Source of the DNA: Dehalococcoidia bacterium
Lineage (GTDB): Bacteria > Chloroflexota > Dehalococcoidia > Dehalococcoidales > RBG-16-60-22
Direction: 5' to 3'
NCBI GenBank assembly: GCA_030615035.1
Contig: JAUXAC010000023.1
Span: 1 to 15,344, forward strand
DNA length: 15,344 nucleotides
The notes beneath the pieces are model-generated. The model worked only from the letters and a program-made list of their open reading frames with translations. It did no database searches and was not told where the DNA came from. Made by a program: the position numbers and the translations under genes. Numbering within the stretch: position 1 is the stretch's first letter; each line of letters starts with the position of its first letter. This document shows, in pieces, positions 6,356 through 12,623 of the stretch.

Positions 6356-6991
6356 ATGTTTCCAAGAGTCTGGAAAGCAATAAAGGCATTCAGGGAAAGG
6401 CGCTTTGTGATTTTGTTCTCAGAGTCGGAAAATGAAGCTGACCTTTGCGTGCCAGCTGCTGAGATAACTGCCGAAGCAATTTTGTTTGCTGCTAGGGTGG
6501 CCTCAGGGCTCCTGTGTCTTGCCCTGCCGAAACAAAGGCTTGAGGAGCTAGAAATAGACTCCGTACCTTCCAAATATCGGGCATACGATACCCCCTTCTA
6601 CACGCCAGTGGACGCTAAGGAAGTCGAAGCTTCGGGTATTTCACCAAAAGATAGAGCATTTACCATCAGAAAAATAATTAACCCGAACACCAAGCCAGCT
6701 GATTTAGCTCGCCCTGGGCACATCCCGTTGCTTGGTGCTCACGTTGACGGGCTGATTGGTCGAAATGGCCATACCGAGGCGGTGGTTGAGCTGTCTCGGC
6801 TTGCCGGATTGTATCCTGGCGGTGTATTGTGTGAGTTGGTGAGCGATAGCGGCGACATGATGAACGCCAGAGAATTGAAAAGTTTAGCTAAAAAGTTTAA
6901 TATTCCAATTGTCACCGTGGGCGCGTTAACACAATTTGCTAGGTCGCTTGTTTCTAAAAAGAAAATAACAGAGGCACTTGACAAAGTTTAG
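6356..6991 (+). CDS. ribB: Divergent 3,4-dihydroxy-2-butanone 4-phosphate synthase (RibB) homologue (211 aa)
   Basis: The family is recognisable along its whole length. RibB converts ribulose 5-phosphate to DHBP plus formate in riboflavin synthesis. Seen here: the acidic loop ESENEAD (23-29), SGLLCLAL (50-57), the DTPF segment (78-81), SGISPKDRAFTIR (93-105), RPGHIPLL (119-126), R136-N-G-H139-T-E-A and GVLCEL with E160. By alignment from memory, the metal and catalytic residues E25, D29, H139 and E160 are kept. The arginine of the canonical DRE-x-E loop is serine (S24), and the canonical RHGSG motif is RVASG. Length matches monofunctional RibB; no GTP cyclohydrolase II domain is fused. It ends a five-gene operon of otherwise membrane and surface proteins, with no other riboflavin gene nearby, so it may be an auxiliary metabolic gene or a repurposed enzyme. 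Confidence 0.85.
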   Translation: MFPRVWKAIKAFRERRFVILFSESENEADLCVPAAEITAEAILFAARVASGLLCLALPKQRLEELEIDSVPSKYRAYDTPFYTPVDAKEVEASGISPKDRAFTIRKIINPNTKPADLARPGHIPLLGAHVDGLIGRNGHTEAVVELSRLAGLYPGGVLCELVSDSGDMMNARELKSLAKKFNIPIVTVGALTQFARSLVSKKKITEALDKV

Positions 6992-7018
6992 GAGATGGGT
7001 ATAGACTTAAATTTGTAG

Positions 7019-7063
7019 GCCGTAGGGGCTTGCCGATGAAAGAATCGGCTCCTACGGCTTTTT
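7019..7063 (+). terminator. Intrinsic terminator after the ribB-like gene
   Basis: GCCGTAGGGGCT (7019-7030) pairs with GGCTCCTACGGC (7047-7058), 12 pairs including two G-T wobbles, followed directly by TTTTT (7059-7063). A few inner pairs can form within the loop (GAT with ATC). This is the first of two tandem terminators closing the operon. Confidence 0.75.
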
Positions 7064-7081
7064 GCTTTCATCGGCGGCTCC
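7025..7081 (+). other. Alternative long-range stem competing with the terminator
   Basis: GCCGATGAAAG (7032-7042) is perfectly complementary to CTTTCATCGGC (7065-7075). With one bulged T at 7031 the pairing extends through 7025-7030 and 7076-7081 to about 17 pairs including two wobbles. This structure uses the loop and part of the left arm of the terminator hairpin at 7019-7058, so the two folds exclude each other. Its right arm lies beyond the T-run, so it could act only on transcripts that read through, or from the other strand. The role is unknown. Confidence 0.45.
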
Positions 7082-7090
7082 AAGGCTAAT

Positions 7091-7140
7091 AAAAGGGGCT
7101 GACAACCTGGAAGGGTTCAGGGTCAGCCCCTTTTCCTTTT
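7091..7140 (+). terminator. Second tandem terminator sharing the stem of the 3183 terminator
   Basis: AAAAGGGGCTGAC (7091-7103) pairs perfectly with GTCAGCCCCTTTT (7122-7134). Inside it CCTG (7106-7109) pairs with CAGG (7118-7121) around an 8-base loop, leaving AA unpaired. The T-rich tail runs to 7140. The outer arms match those of the terminator at 3183-3210, so the element reuses one terminator sequence to separate its transcription units. Confidence 0.85.
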
Positions 7141-7201
7141 TCAGGTTGCCAGCCCCAACGCCAAGTCGATGGTGCGAAAAAATAAAGAGGAGGTAAAAGC
7201 T

Positions 7202-7642
7202 ATGACACCGGAATTCGGAATTGCAGCACCAAGGACGGAGGAAATGACTAAGGTGGGAGCCGGAGTGATCGCCGGTTTGGCTACCGGCGTGGTCGAGGGG
7301 GCCACCGTCATGTTTGCCAAGGGGATGGGCGCCCTCGAACCTATCTTCAGCTGGGGAGTCCTACTGGGCGCACCAGCGGTAGGCATTGCCGGTGCCCTGT
7401 TCACCCGAGGCCTGATTAGTGACGCCTGCCAGGGAGTGGCCGCCGGCGGAACCGCCATCCTCGGTTACTCGATACCAGCAATGATAGCTCCTGAGATCTT
7501 TGGCCGGAAGACCCCCCTGACCCCAGAGCAGCGAGCTGCTCTAGCTGCTGGCAACAGCGTTAAGCTGCTCGGAGCGGCTCCAGCCGCGGCAGCCGCACTG
7601 GCGGCAAAGGCAGCTGGAATCAAGTCCTCAGTGGAGTTCTAG
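7202..7642 (+). CDS. Polytopic small membrane protein (146 aa)
   Basis: The ATG at 7202 has AGGAGGT about 7 bases upstream, so it is preferred to the in-frame start at 7169. The product starts MTPEFGIAAPRTEEM and has three likely transmembrane helices, about residues 18-38, 47-67 and 75-95, rich in glycine and alanine. An alanine-rich helix follows, ending KAAGIKSSVEF. No enzymatic motif is visible. It opens the structural module and lies 62 bases before the candidate major structural gene. A virion membrane protein, or a host-membrane protein used in assembly or release, would fit, but this is inference from context. Confidence 0.7.
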   Translation: MTPEFGIAAPRTEEMTKVGAGVIAGLATGVVEGATVMFAKGMGALEPIFSWGVLLGAPAVGIAGALFTRGLISDACQGVAAGGTAILGYSIPAMIAPEIFGRKTPLTPEQRAALAAGNSVKLLGAAPAAAAALAAKAAGIKSSVEF

Positions 7643-7669
7643 TAACTCCAAAAAAAAATAAGTCGAAAA

Positions 7670-7708
7670 CCATTTGACTCTCAAATGGAAAGGAGATTAT
7701 TCAAATGG
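7670..7708 (+). promoter_or_regulatory. Leader hairpin with two alternative partners at the next gene's start
   Basis: CCATTTGA (7670-7677) pairs perfectly with TCAAATGG (7681-7688) around a 3-base loop, ending just before the ribosome site AAAGGAG (7689-7695). The partner sequence, as TCAAATGGAA, is repeated 20 bases later at 7701-7710, where it contains the ATG of the next gene (7705). The left arm could therefore pair with the start codon instead, enclosing the ribosome site in the loop. The proximal hairpin should be favoured. There is no T-run, so it is not a terminator. Confidence 0.45.
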
Positions 7709-8760
7709 AACATTACGAATTACGCCTACTAGCAGATTACCTGGGCGGCGCCCAGTTGGTGAATGTCTGGGCAAGGCCTACCCCCGCAGCTGTCGTCGGC
7801 GAGCTCGAGAGGGACGAGCGAGCTGAGGTCGTCTTTGCCGAGATCATTTCCCCGGTTACCGGCGCTGGAGTAGAGGAAGAGCTGAAGAAAATCATCCCGG
7901 TACTTGATGGCCAGAAATACGGGGAGTATGTCTCGCTGTCGGGCATCAGATCCTCAGTGATGGCACCTCCCAAAGGTAGAATCTGGGGGGCAAAGCTCTA
8001 CAGTTTCGGCACCCCGATGAGCAACAATCCCCTCCTGTCTACCACCCTCAAGTACTCGGAAAGCATTACTCTTGAGACCCTGGTTGGCGCAACCACCGCC
8101 ATCACCCAGGCTTACCGCGTCCGTCTCTGGGGCTATGTCTACAAGGTAAGCGAGCTGCCCCGAGTCTTCGGCACCATGCTGTTCCCCACCCAGCTGATCG
8201 ACAGGGCAAGGAATCGTGTGCTCACCCTGAGCAAGGCCGCCATACCGGTAAACGGCGATACCTGGCGGACACTGCCTGGCGGCAAGGACCAGAGCATCCC
8301 CAAGATAAACCCCTTTATCCGCTACGCCTACAACGTGAAGGTCACCGATGGCAAGAGCGGCGACTACCAGTTCCGGTATCAGACCGGGAATGTTGCTGAG
8401 TCCGACGAAAACATGTACTTCGACTTCGACAGCCTGGATGCTATCCTGGTCGAAGGTCTCGGCATTCGGCCGGATGCCGCCGGCAACCTGGCCAAGACAG
8501 CCCTCAAAATTGCTGGTGACTACCACCCCAAGGGGTTAATCCCAACCACGCTCACCAACAACCCGCTTCATTTCGGCTGGGCTTATCCCTTCTTCCCGAA
8601 CACCATACCGCTGTACTATGCCATCCCCAAGCTGGAGAGGCCATACTTGATCTGGAATGAAATCGGCCAGGTCATCGCCCAGGATGGCGGCACGGCGGTA
8701 CTCGCCACTGCCCTGGTAGCCGCGCTCTCCGGAATAAGAATCGAGATGAAGGGAGGCTAA
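7705..8760 (+). CDS. Candidate major capsid or major structural protein (351 aa)
   Basis: The ATG at 7705 follows AAAGGAG at 7689-7695. The 351-residue protein lacks a signal peptide and has no clear transmembrane helix except a weak alanine-rich stretch near the C-terminus (TAVLATALVAALSG). It is a mixed alpha/beta protein with many aromatic and proline positions, for example the SFGTPMSNNPLL segment, PFIRYAYNV and WAYPFFPNTIPLYYAI. No enzymatic motif is seen. Length, position at the head of the structural block, a special leader hairpin and a small beta protein directly after it are what one expects of a major capsid gene followed by a decoration protein. I see no sequence signature of the HK97 or double-jelly-roll families, so the fold is open. 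It could equally be another abundant structural protein. Confidence 0.6.
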   Translation: MEHYELRLLADYLGGAQLVNVWARPTPAAVVGELERDERAEVVFAEIISPVTGAGVEEELKKIIPVLDGQKYGEYVSLSGIRSSVMAPPKGRIWGAKLYSFGTPMSNNPLLSTTLKYSESITLETLVGATTAITQAYRVRLWGYVYKVSELPRVFGTMLFPTQLIDRARNRVLTLSKAAIPVNGDTWRTLPGGKDQSIPKINPFIRYAYNVKVTDGKSGDYQFRYQTGNVAESDENMYFDFDSLDAILVEGLGIRPDAAGNLAKTALKIAGDYHPKGLIPTTLTNNPLHFGWAYPFFPNTIPLYYAIPKLERPYLIWNEIGQVIAQDGGTAVLATALVAALSGIRIEMKGG

Positions 8761-8767
8761 GAAGGAA

Positions 8768-9088
8768 ATGCCAATCAAGATTTCAAATGTAAATACTACC
8801 ACGGCTTTCACGTCTAGCACGACGACTCCGGTCGATGTTGACATCGACTTTGAGGTTGACAGCATCACCGAGTTGTTCCTCAATAAGCCGATCGCCTACA
8901 CCACGGCAACCAGCGCCACCATCCAGGCACTGAAGCTCGCCAAGGTCACCGCGATAACGGCTGCTGGCGATTTTCTCTTCACAGCCCCAAAGACACTGAG
9001 TATCGCCAGCGAGACGGTCTCTATCGACCCGGCGGATATATTCATCGTTGATTGTCCACCGCCCCGCGGCGAAGTGCCCAAGACGTAG
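8768..9088 (+). CDS. Small beta-rich protein, possible decoration or minor structural protein (106 aa)
   Basis: It begins 7 bases after the candidate capsid gene, with GGGAGG (8751-8756) and GAAGGA near the start. The product starts MPIKISNVNTTTAFTSSTT and is dominated by short Thr/Val/Ile-rich strands, without a membrane segment or cysteine pair; it ends in a proline-rich tail (DCPPPRGEVPKT). Small beta proteins encoded directly after a major capsid gene are often head decoration proteins, so this is the best contextual guess. The sequence itself does not identify a family. Confidence 0.6.
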   Translation: MPIKISNVNTTTAFTSSTTTPVDVDIDFEVDSITELFLNKPIAYTTATSATIQALKLAKVTAITAAGDFLFTAPKTLSIASETVSIDPADIFIVDCPPPRGEVPKT

Positions 9089-9119
9089 CTAAAAGAAGAT
9101 AGAAGGGAGCGTTTGCCCT

Positions 9120-10508
9120 ATGAACAGTGCCATTTACATTGGTGTACCCCGTCAGGAGACCGTCTATACGAAGTCTTACGACTCGATTGAGCTGGTGACT
9201 TACAAGCTCAGCGGGCAGGGACTCCTCGGCGGCGTACTCAAGGCCCGCGCATCTGTCATTGACGAGGGGCGCAACCAGCTGGTGGAGAAATTCTTGGAGC
9301 GCCCCCACGCCACTCATCTCTTGTTCCTTGATTCTGATGAGACCTTCCCGCCTGACATTGGCTACAGGCTCCTCTCAAGACAAAAGCCGGTTATCTCCGC
9401 CCTGAGATTTACCAGGGGCCCATTTCAGCAACCACAGATCTACCGTTACGCAGGCAAGCGTCCCGACCGCACTGGCCAGGAGACGGACAACTTTGAGTCC
9501 ATGTGGGACGAGGTTTACCAATTCCTCAAGAAACACCAGGTGCCAATGGGGGTAAACGCCTGGATGCTCAATGCTGACGACGGCCTCTGGAAGATTGGCG
9601 GCTGCGGCGCCGGCGCCCTCCTGGTTGAACGATCTGTCTTTGAGAAGATAGGCTACCCCTGGTTCAGCCTGCAGAAGGGTGTGGGCGAAGACTTCGACTT
9701 CTGCTTAAAGGCTGCCAAGGCCGGCTATGAGATATGGGCCGACTGCTCGGTCATCTGCGGGCACCTCGACCTCAAAGTCGTTGGTCAGAGCGAGTTCCAG
9801 ACACACTATTCGCTTCTCAAGGAAGAGAACGAGTACCTCGATGACGGGCTAGTGGAGGACCTGTCCATCTATGCCAAATTGACAATCAACGAAGTAAGGG
9901 CAGCGATGACAAACAGCCCGAACCTTATTGTCGCCGAGAGATGGAAAGCCGCTAACCCGCAGTCACCCGAGGAGATAAGGGACTTCTACTGCACCTGCCA
10001 AGAGTACCTCTTCGAGCTGGCAATGTGGAACGCCAGCGACAGCTTCAGATGGCTCGTATCAATGCTTCCTGAGATATCCGGCAAGGATATTCTGGACTAT
10101 GGCGCCGGCCTGGGGTCACTTTCTTTACTTCTCCAGAAAAGGGGAGCAAGGGTCGATTATCTGGATCTGCCCGGACTCCCGTGTCGCTTTGCCCAGTCCC
10201 GGGCGAAGAGGTTAGGCGTCCATGACGAGATAGGCTGGCTCCATTCTTTGGACGCAACCGGACCAAAGTATGATGTGGTGATTGGTATCGACGTCTTTGA
10301 GCACCTGCAGGAGCTCCCTAAAGAACTGAAGCGCATAGCTGGAGTGCTCAAGCCTGATGGCCTTCTCTTTTACCACAATAACTTCGGTCAGCAGGAGTTT
10401 TACCCGATGCACATTGATTGGAGCAAGGACTGGCCCAGACTGTTGAGCGAGGCTGGCTTTGCTCAGGAGACGGAAAACACAGCCAGAAAACAGGAGGTTA
10501 ACCCATGA
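9120..10508 (+). CDS. Glycosyltransferase fused to SAM-dependent methyltransferase (462 aa)
   Basis: The N-terminal half is a GT-A fold glycosyltransferase of the kind common in phages: an IGVPRQ start, a DEGRNQLVEKFL helix, THLLFLDSDETFPPD with the metal-binding D71-S-D73, and VGEDFDFCLKAAKAGYEIWAD (188-208) with the acidic GED. The C-terminal half (about 300-455) is a class I methyltransferase: DYGAGLGS (326-333) as the SAM-binding loop, YLDLPG as the next strand, and D391-VFEHL. The product would transfer a sugar and methylate the same or a nearby substrate in the cytoplasm. The sugar, acceptor and methyl position cannot be read from sequence. It lies between structural genes, so virion protein or surface glycan modification is likely. 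GGGAG (9105-9109) precedes the ATG by 10 bases, and the stop overlaps the next gene by ATGA. Confidence 0.85.
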   Translation: MNSAIYIGVPRQETVYTKSYDSIELVTYKLSGQGLLGGVLKARASVIDEGRNQLVEKFLERPHATHLLFLDSDETFPPDIGYRLLSRQKPVISALRFTRGPFQQPQIYRYAGKRPDRTGQETDNFESMWDEVYQFLKKHQVPMGVNAWMLNADDGLWKIGGCGAGALLVERSVFEKIGYPWFSLQKGVGEDFDFCLKAAKAGYEIWADCSVICGHLDLKVVGQSEFQTHYSLLKEENEYLDDGLVEDLSIYAKLTINEVRAAMTNSPNLIVAERWKAANPQSPEEIRDFYCTCQEYLFELAMWNASDSFRWLVSMLPEISGKDILDYGAGLGSLSLLLQKRGARVDYLDLPGLPCRFAQSRAKRLGVHDEIGWLHSLDATGPKYDVVIGIDVFEHLQELPKELKRIAGVLKPDGLLFYHNNFGQQEFYPMHIDWSKDWPRLLSEAGFAQETENTARKQEVNP

Positions 10509-11422
10509 GCATTACTGAAGCAACCATAGGAAAAGTTAAATATTTCCCGGAGCAGCTCCCTGATAGCGCAATGCCCACCATTGCCCCCCAGAGTGAGGTG
10601 TCGCCCGCCTTGCTTGACCTGAGGCAATTCCCGCCGCTGCTGGTCCGGCTAGCAGAGGTCGCCGTTGACCGGCTCGATGACGTGGAAATGCGCTTCAAGG
10701 TGGACACTACCACCCTTAGCCCCCTGACCGGCTCCATGTTCAACTTGCTGGCCAACAACTTCTCGCTCCTCGCCAAGAGCAGGATCTACTACAACCTCTT
10801 CAACAGCCACGCGGCTACCACTCAGACCGATTTCAAGAGCTTCTTCTCCCTCTGGGTTATCAAGCCCACGGTGGCCCACAAACTCCGCTATGGCATCCCT
10901 CTCTCCCCGGAGGAGCAGAAGCTTAATAGAGACCTGGGCATCGCCGACACTGTGGAGAAGGGGCTGCTGCCCTTGCCCCTAGTTCAGCAAATAGCCAGGG
11001 AGTACCAGGTTATCCAGGAGGAGACCCACGGCTTCATTGCCACACCACCCACGGCTGGGGTTGTTGATGTCGAGACACTTCACCCCGTCAACGGCCAGTT
11101 CCTGATCCTCACCAAGCTCTCGGCTGACCAAGGTGTCGCTGGCAATGTCATCAAGATAGCCATCGATAGGGACCAGGTAAGTGACTATGTGGAGTTCCCC
11201 ACCTACGGACTGGGCGGTCTGGACAAGGAAATCAGCTGCTTCATCCCGGCTCTCAACGAGCTCAGGATTAAGCTCAAGGCAACCACCGGCGAAGCCATCA
11301 ACATCAGGTTCACGGTCCAGAAGTGCGCCTTGACCAACATATTTCGGGCCAGGTGGGGGCTGGTTACCAAAGAAGAGCTGCCCAAAGATGTCTACGATAA
11401 GGTAATGGCGGGGGTGCTCTAA
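10505..11422 (+). CDS. Candidate structural protein (305 aa)
   Basis: Translationally coupled to the glycosyltransferase-methyltransferase by ATGA, with a CAGGAGG ribosome site just upstream. The 305-residue product has an N-terminal proline-rich extension, a helical middle (LSPLTGSMFNLLANNFSLLAKSRIYYNLFNSH, then TDFKSFFSLWVIKP), and from about residue 195 a beta-rich domain (NGQFLILTKLSA, IKIAIDRDQVSDYVEFPTYG, ELRIKLKATTGEAINIRF). No transmembrane helix or enzymatic motif is visible. Size and position suggest a second abundant structural protein, and it is an alternative candidate for the major capsid protein. The next gene overlaps its stop by one base. Confidence 0.6.
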   Translation: MSITEATIGKVKYFPEQLPDSAMPTIAPQSEVSPALLDLRQFPPLLVRLAEVAVDRLDDVEMRFKVDTTTLSPLTGSMFNLLANNFSLLAKSRIYYNLFNSHAATTQTDFKSFFSLWVIKPTVAHKLRYGIPLSPEEQKLNRDLGIADTVEKGLLPLPLVQQIAREYQVIQEETHGFIATPPTAGVVDVETLHPVNGQFLILTKLSADQGVAGNVIKIAIDRDQVSDYVEFPTYGLGGLDKEISCFIPALNELRIKLKATTGEAINIRFTVQKCALTNIFRARWGLVTKEELPKDVYDKVMAGVL

Positions 11423-12045
11423 TGGCTCAAAAACCAGAAGAAAGAGGGGTTGGTACAGGAATCGTAGTCGGCGGTATAGGAGGCACCGTGCTGGGAGCGA
11501 CTATTGCCATGCTACTCGCGGCCAAGCCGGCAGCGGCAGCTCCCCCCGAGGAAAAGCTCGATTACCTAATCGAGGTTCTGACAACCCTGGTGCCAGTGCT
11601 GGCCGAAGTGTCCGAGCGACAGGCTTCTCTAATTGCGCTCCTTGAACAATTGCTCACGGTACCTGCCGAAGAGAAGGCACTAATTACAGTAGTAGCTCCC
11701 TACCGAGCGAAAGACCCGGAGCAGATATTCAGCAGTGCCATCAGGTCCGTCGGCACCTTTTACAGCGACAAGATGGTTGACTTTCGCAATGGCAAGAGAA
11801 TTCTGTTTAAGGTGGAATCATCCCTGAACAAGGCAGTCAATATTCAGATTATCGGCAATACTCAGGATAGTAAGGAGCTGGCGACAGACATCAACGGCGT
11901 GCTGCCGTGCACCGCTAACGGTAATATCAGCGTGGGTCTGGCCTGGGACGACTGGCACCCCTACGTCGGCGTCAAGATAACCGTAGTCGCGGGAGCGGTG
12001 CCAACGTCAGGCATTCTCACTATTTCGGCAGTTATACAGGAGTAA
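11422..12045 (+). CDS. Membrane-anchored beta-domain protein (207 aa)
   Basis: The ATG uses the last base of the preceding TAA. A hydrophobic helix lies at about residues 11-34 (GTGIVVGGIGGTVLGATIAMLLA), followed by AAKPAAAAPP, which could be a signal-peptidase site or a linker. A helix of about 35 residues follows (KLDYLIEVLTTLVPVLAEVSERQASLIALLEQL), then a beta-rich domain of about 125 residues ending ISAVIQE. The beta domain resembles the C-terminal part of the preceding protein in general layout only. It is a likely membrane-associated minor structural protein; no specific role can be assigned. Confidence 0.65.
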   Translation: MAQKPEERGVGTGIVVGGIGGTVLGATIAMLLAAKPAAAAPPEEKLDYLIEVLTTLVPVLAEVSERQASLIALLEQLLTVPAEEKALITVVAPYRAKDPEQIFSSAIRSVGTFYSDKMVDFRNGKRILFKVESSLNKAVNIQIIGNTQDSKELATDINGVLPCTANGNISVGLAWDDWHPYVGVKITVVAGAVPTSGILTISAVIQE

Positions 12046-12059
12046 AAAGGTAAAGCATT

Positions 12060-12623
12060 ATGAAGCCTGAGCTTTGGTATTCAGTAGTCGTCCGGGACCG
12101 CCATGGGAGGGTCGTCTCCCGGGAGAGTAGAAAGTCGAGGAGCTTCGTCAAGCAGTGGAATCAAGTGGTTTATGTCCAAATGCGCCAAACTACGCTCAGC
12201 ATCAAGATCATAACTGGTTCCTCTGTAAGTATTGCGCCCTTTAATACCTTCTTCCATATAAAAAGAACCGCTGGTAACGCCGATATTGGAATCGTCGTAG
12301 GACTCTCGTCTGATGCTGTTGCCATTGATGACTATGCACTGGGCAGCCTCATTGCCGAGGGCACCGGCGTAAACCAAATGAATTACCTGGCCTGCACTGT
12401 CGCCCCATTCGTTGTTGCTGCCCCCAGCTGCTATTTTGTCTGCTCCCGCTCGATCGTAAATAACAGTGCGGCTGAGATCACGGTAAGGGAAGCTGGAATC
12501 TATTCACAAATGAAAGCGTTCGACAACTCTGGTTGTATGACTCGAGATGTTTTTGGCACTCCTCAGGCAGTACCGATCGGTGGGACTATTACCGTAAATT
12601 GGACTATAAAGGTGACGGTATGA
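12060..12623 (+). CDS. Fibre-like paralogue A (187 aa)
   Basis: The ribosome site AAAAGGT lies about 6 bases before the ATG at 12060. The product begins with a strand pair and the motif VVRDRHGRVVSRES..SRSFVKQWNQVV. A long beta-rich body follows (DIGIVVGLSSDAVAIDDYAL), ending in the strand ITVNWTIKVTV. The same start, GLSSD/VAI.DYAL-type core and end are found in the next gene, so the two are tandem paralogues, with this one shorter. The last codons (IKVTV) contain the ribosome site AAAGGTGA of the next gene. A role as tail, spike or receptor-contact protein is inferred from beta content, duplication and location. Confidence 0.65.
   Translation: MKPELWYSVVVRDRHGRVVSRESRKSRSFVKQWNQVVYVQMRQTTLSIKIITGSSVSIAPFNTFFHIKRTAGNADIGIVVGLSSDAVAIDDYALGSLIAEGTGVNQMNYLACTVAPFVVAAPSCYFVCSRSIVNNSAAEITVREAGIYSQMKAFDNSGCMTRDVFGTPQAVPIGGTITVNWTIKVTV

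Noticed and set aside
6995..7018. Seven-residue frame MGIDLNL after the ribB-like gene
   Set aside because: Too short, with no properly spaced ribosome site; probably chance before the terminator.
7650..7702. Possible promoter with A-tract, TTGACT and an ATTATT-like -10 box before the candidate capsid gene
   Set aside because: The -10 match is poor at 16-18 base spacing and the TTGACT belongs to the hairpin; the hairpin reading explains the sequence better.
7954..8526. 190-residue minus-strand frame opposite the candidate capsid gene
   Set aside because: No ribosome site or promoter; the plus-strand frame has a strong site and fits the gene series.
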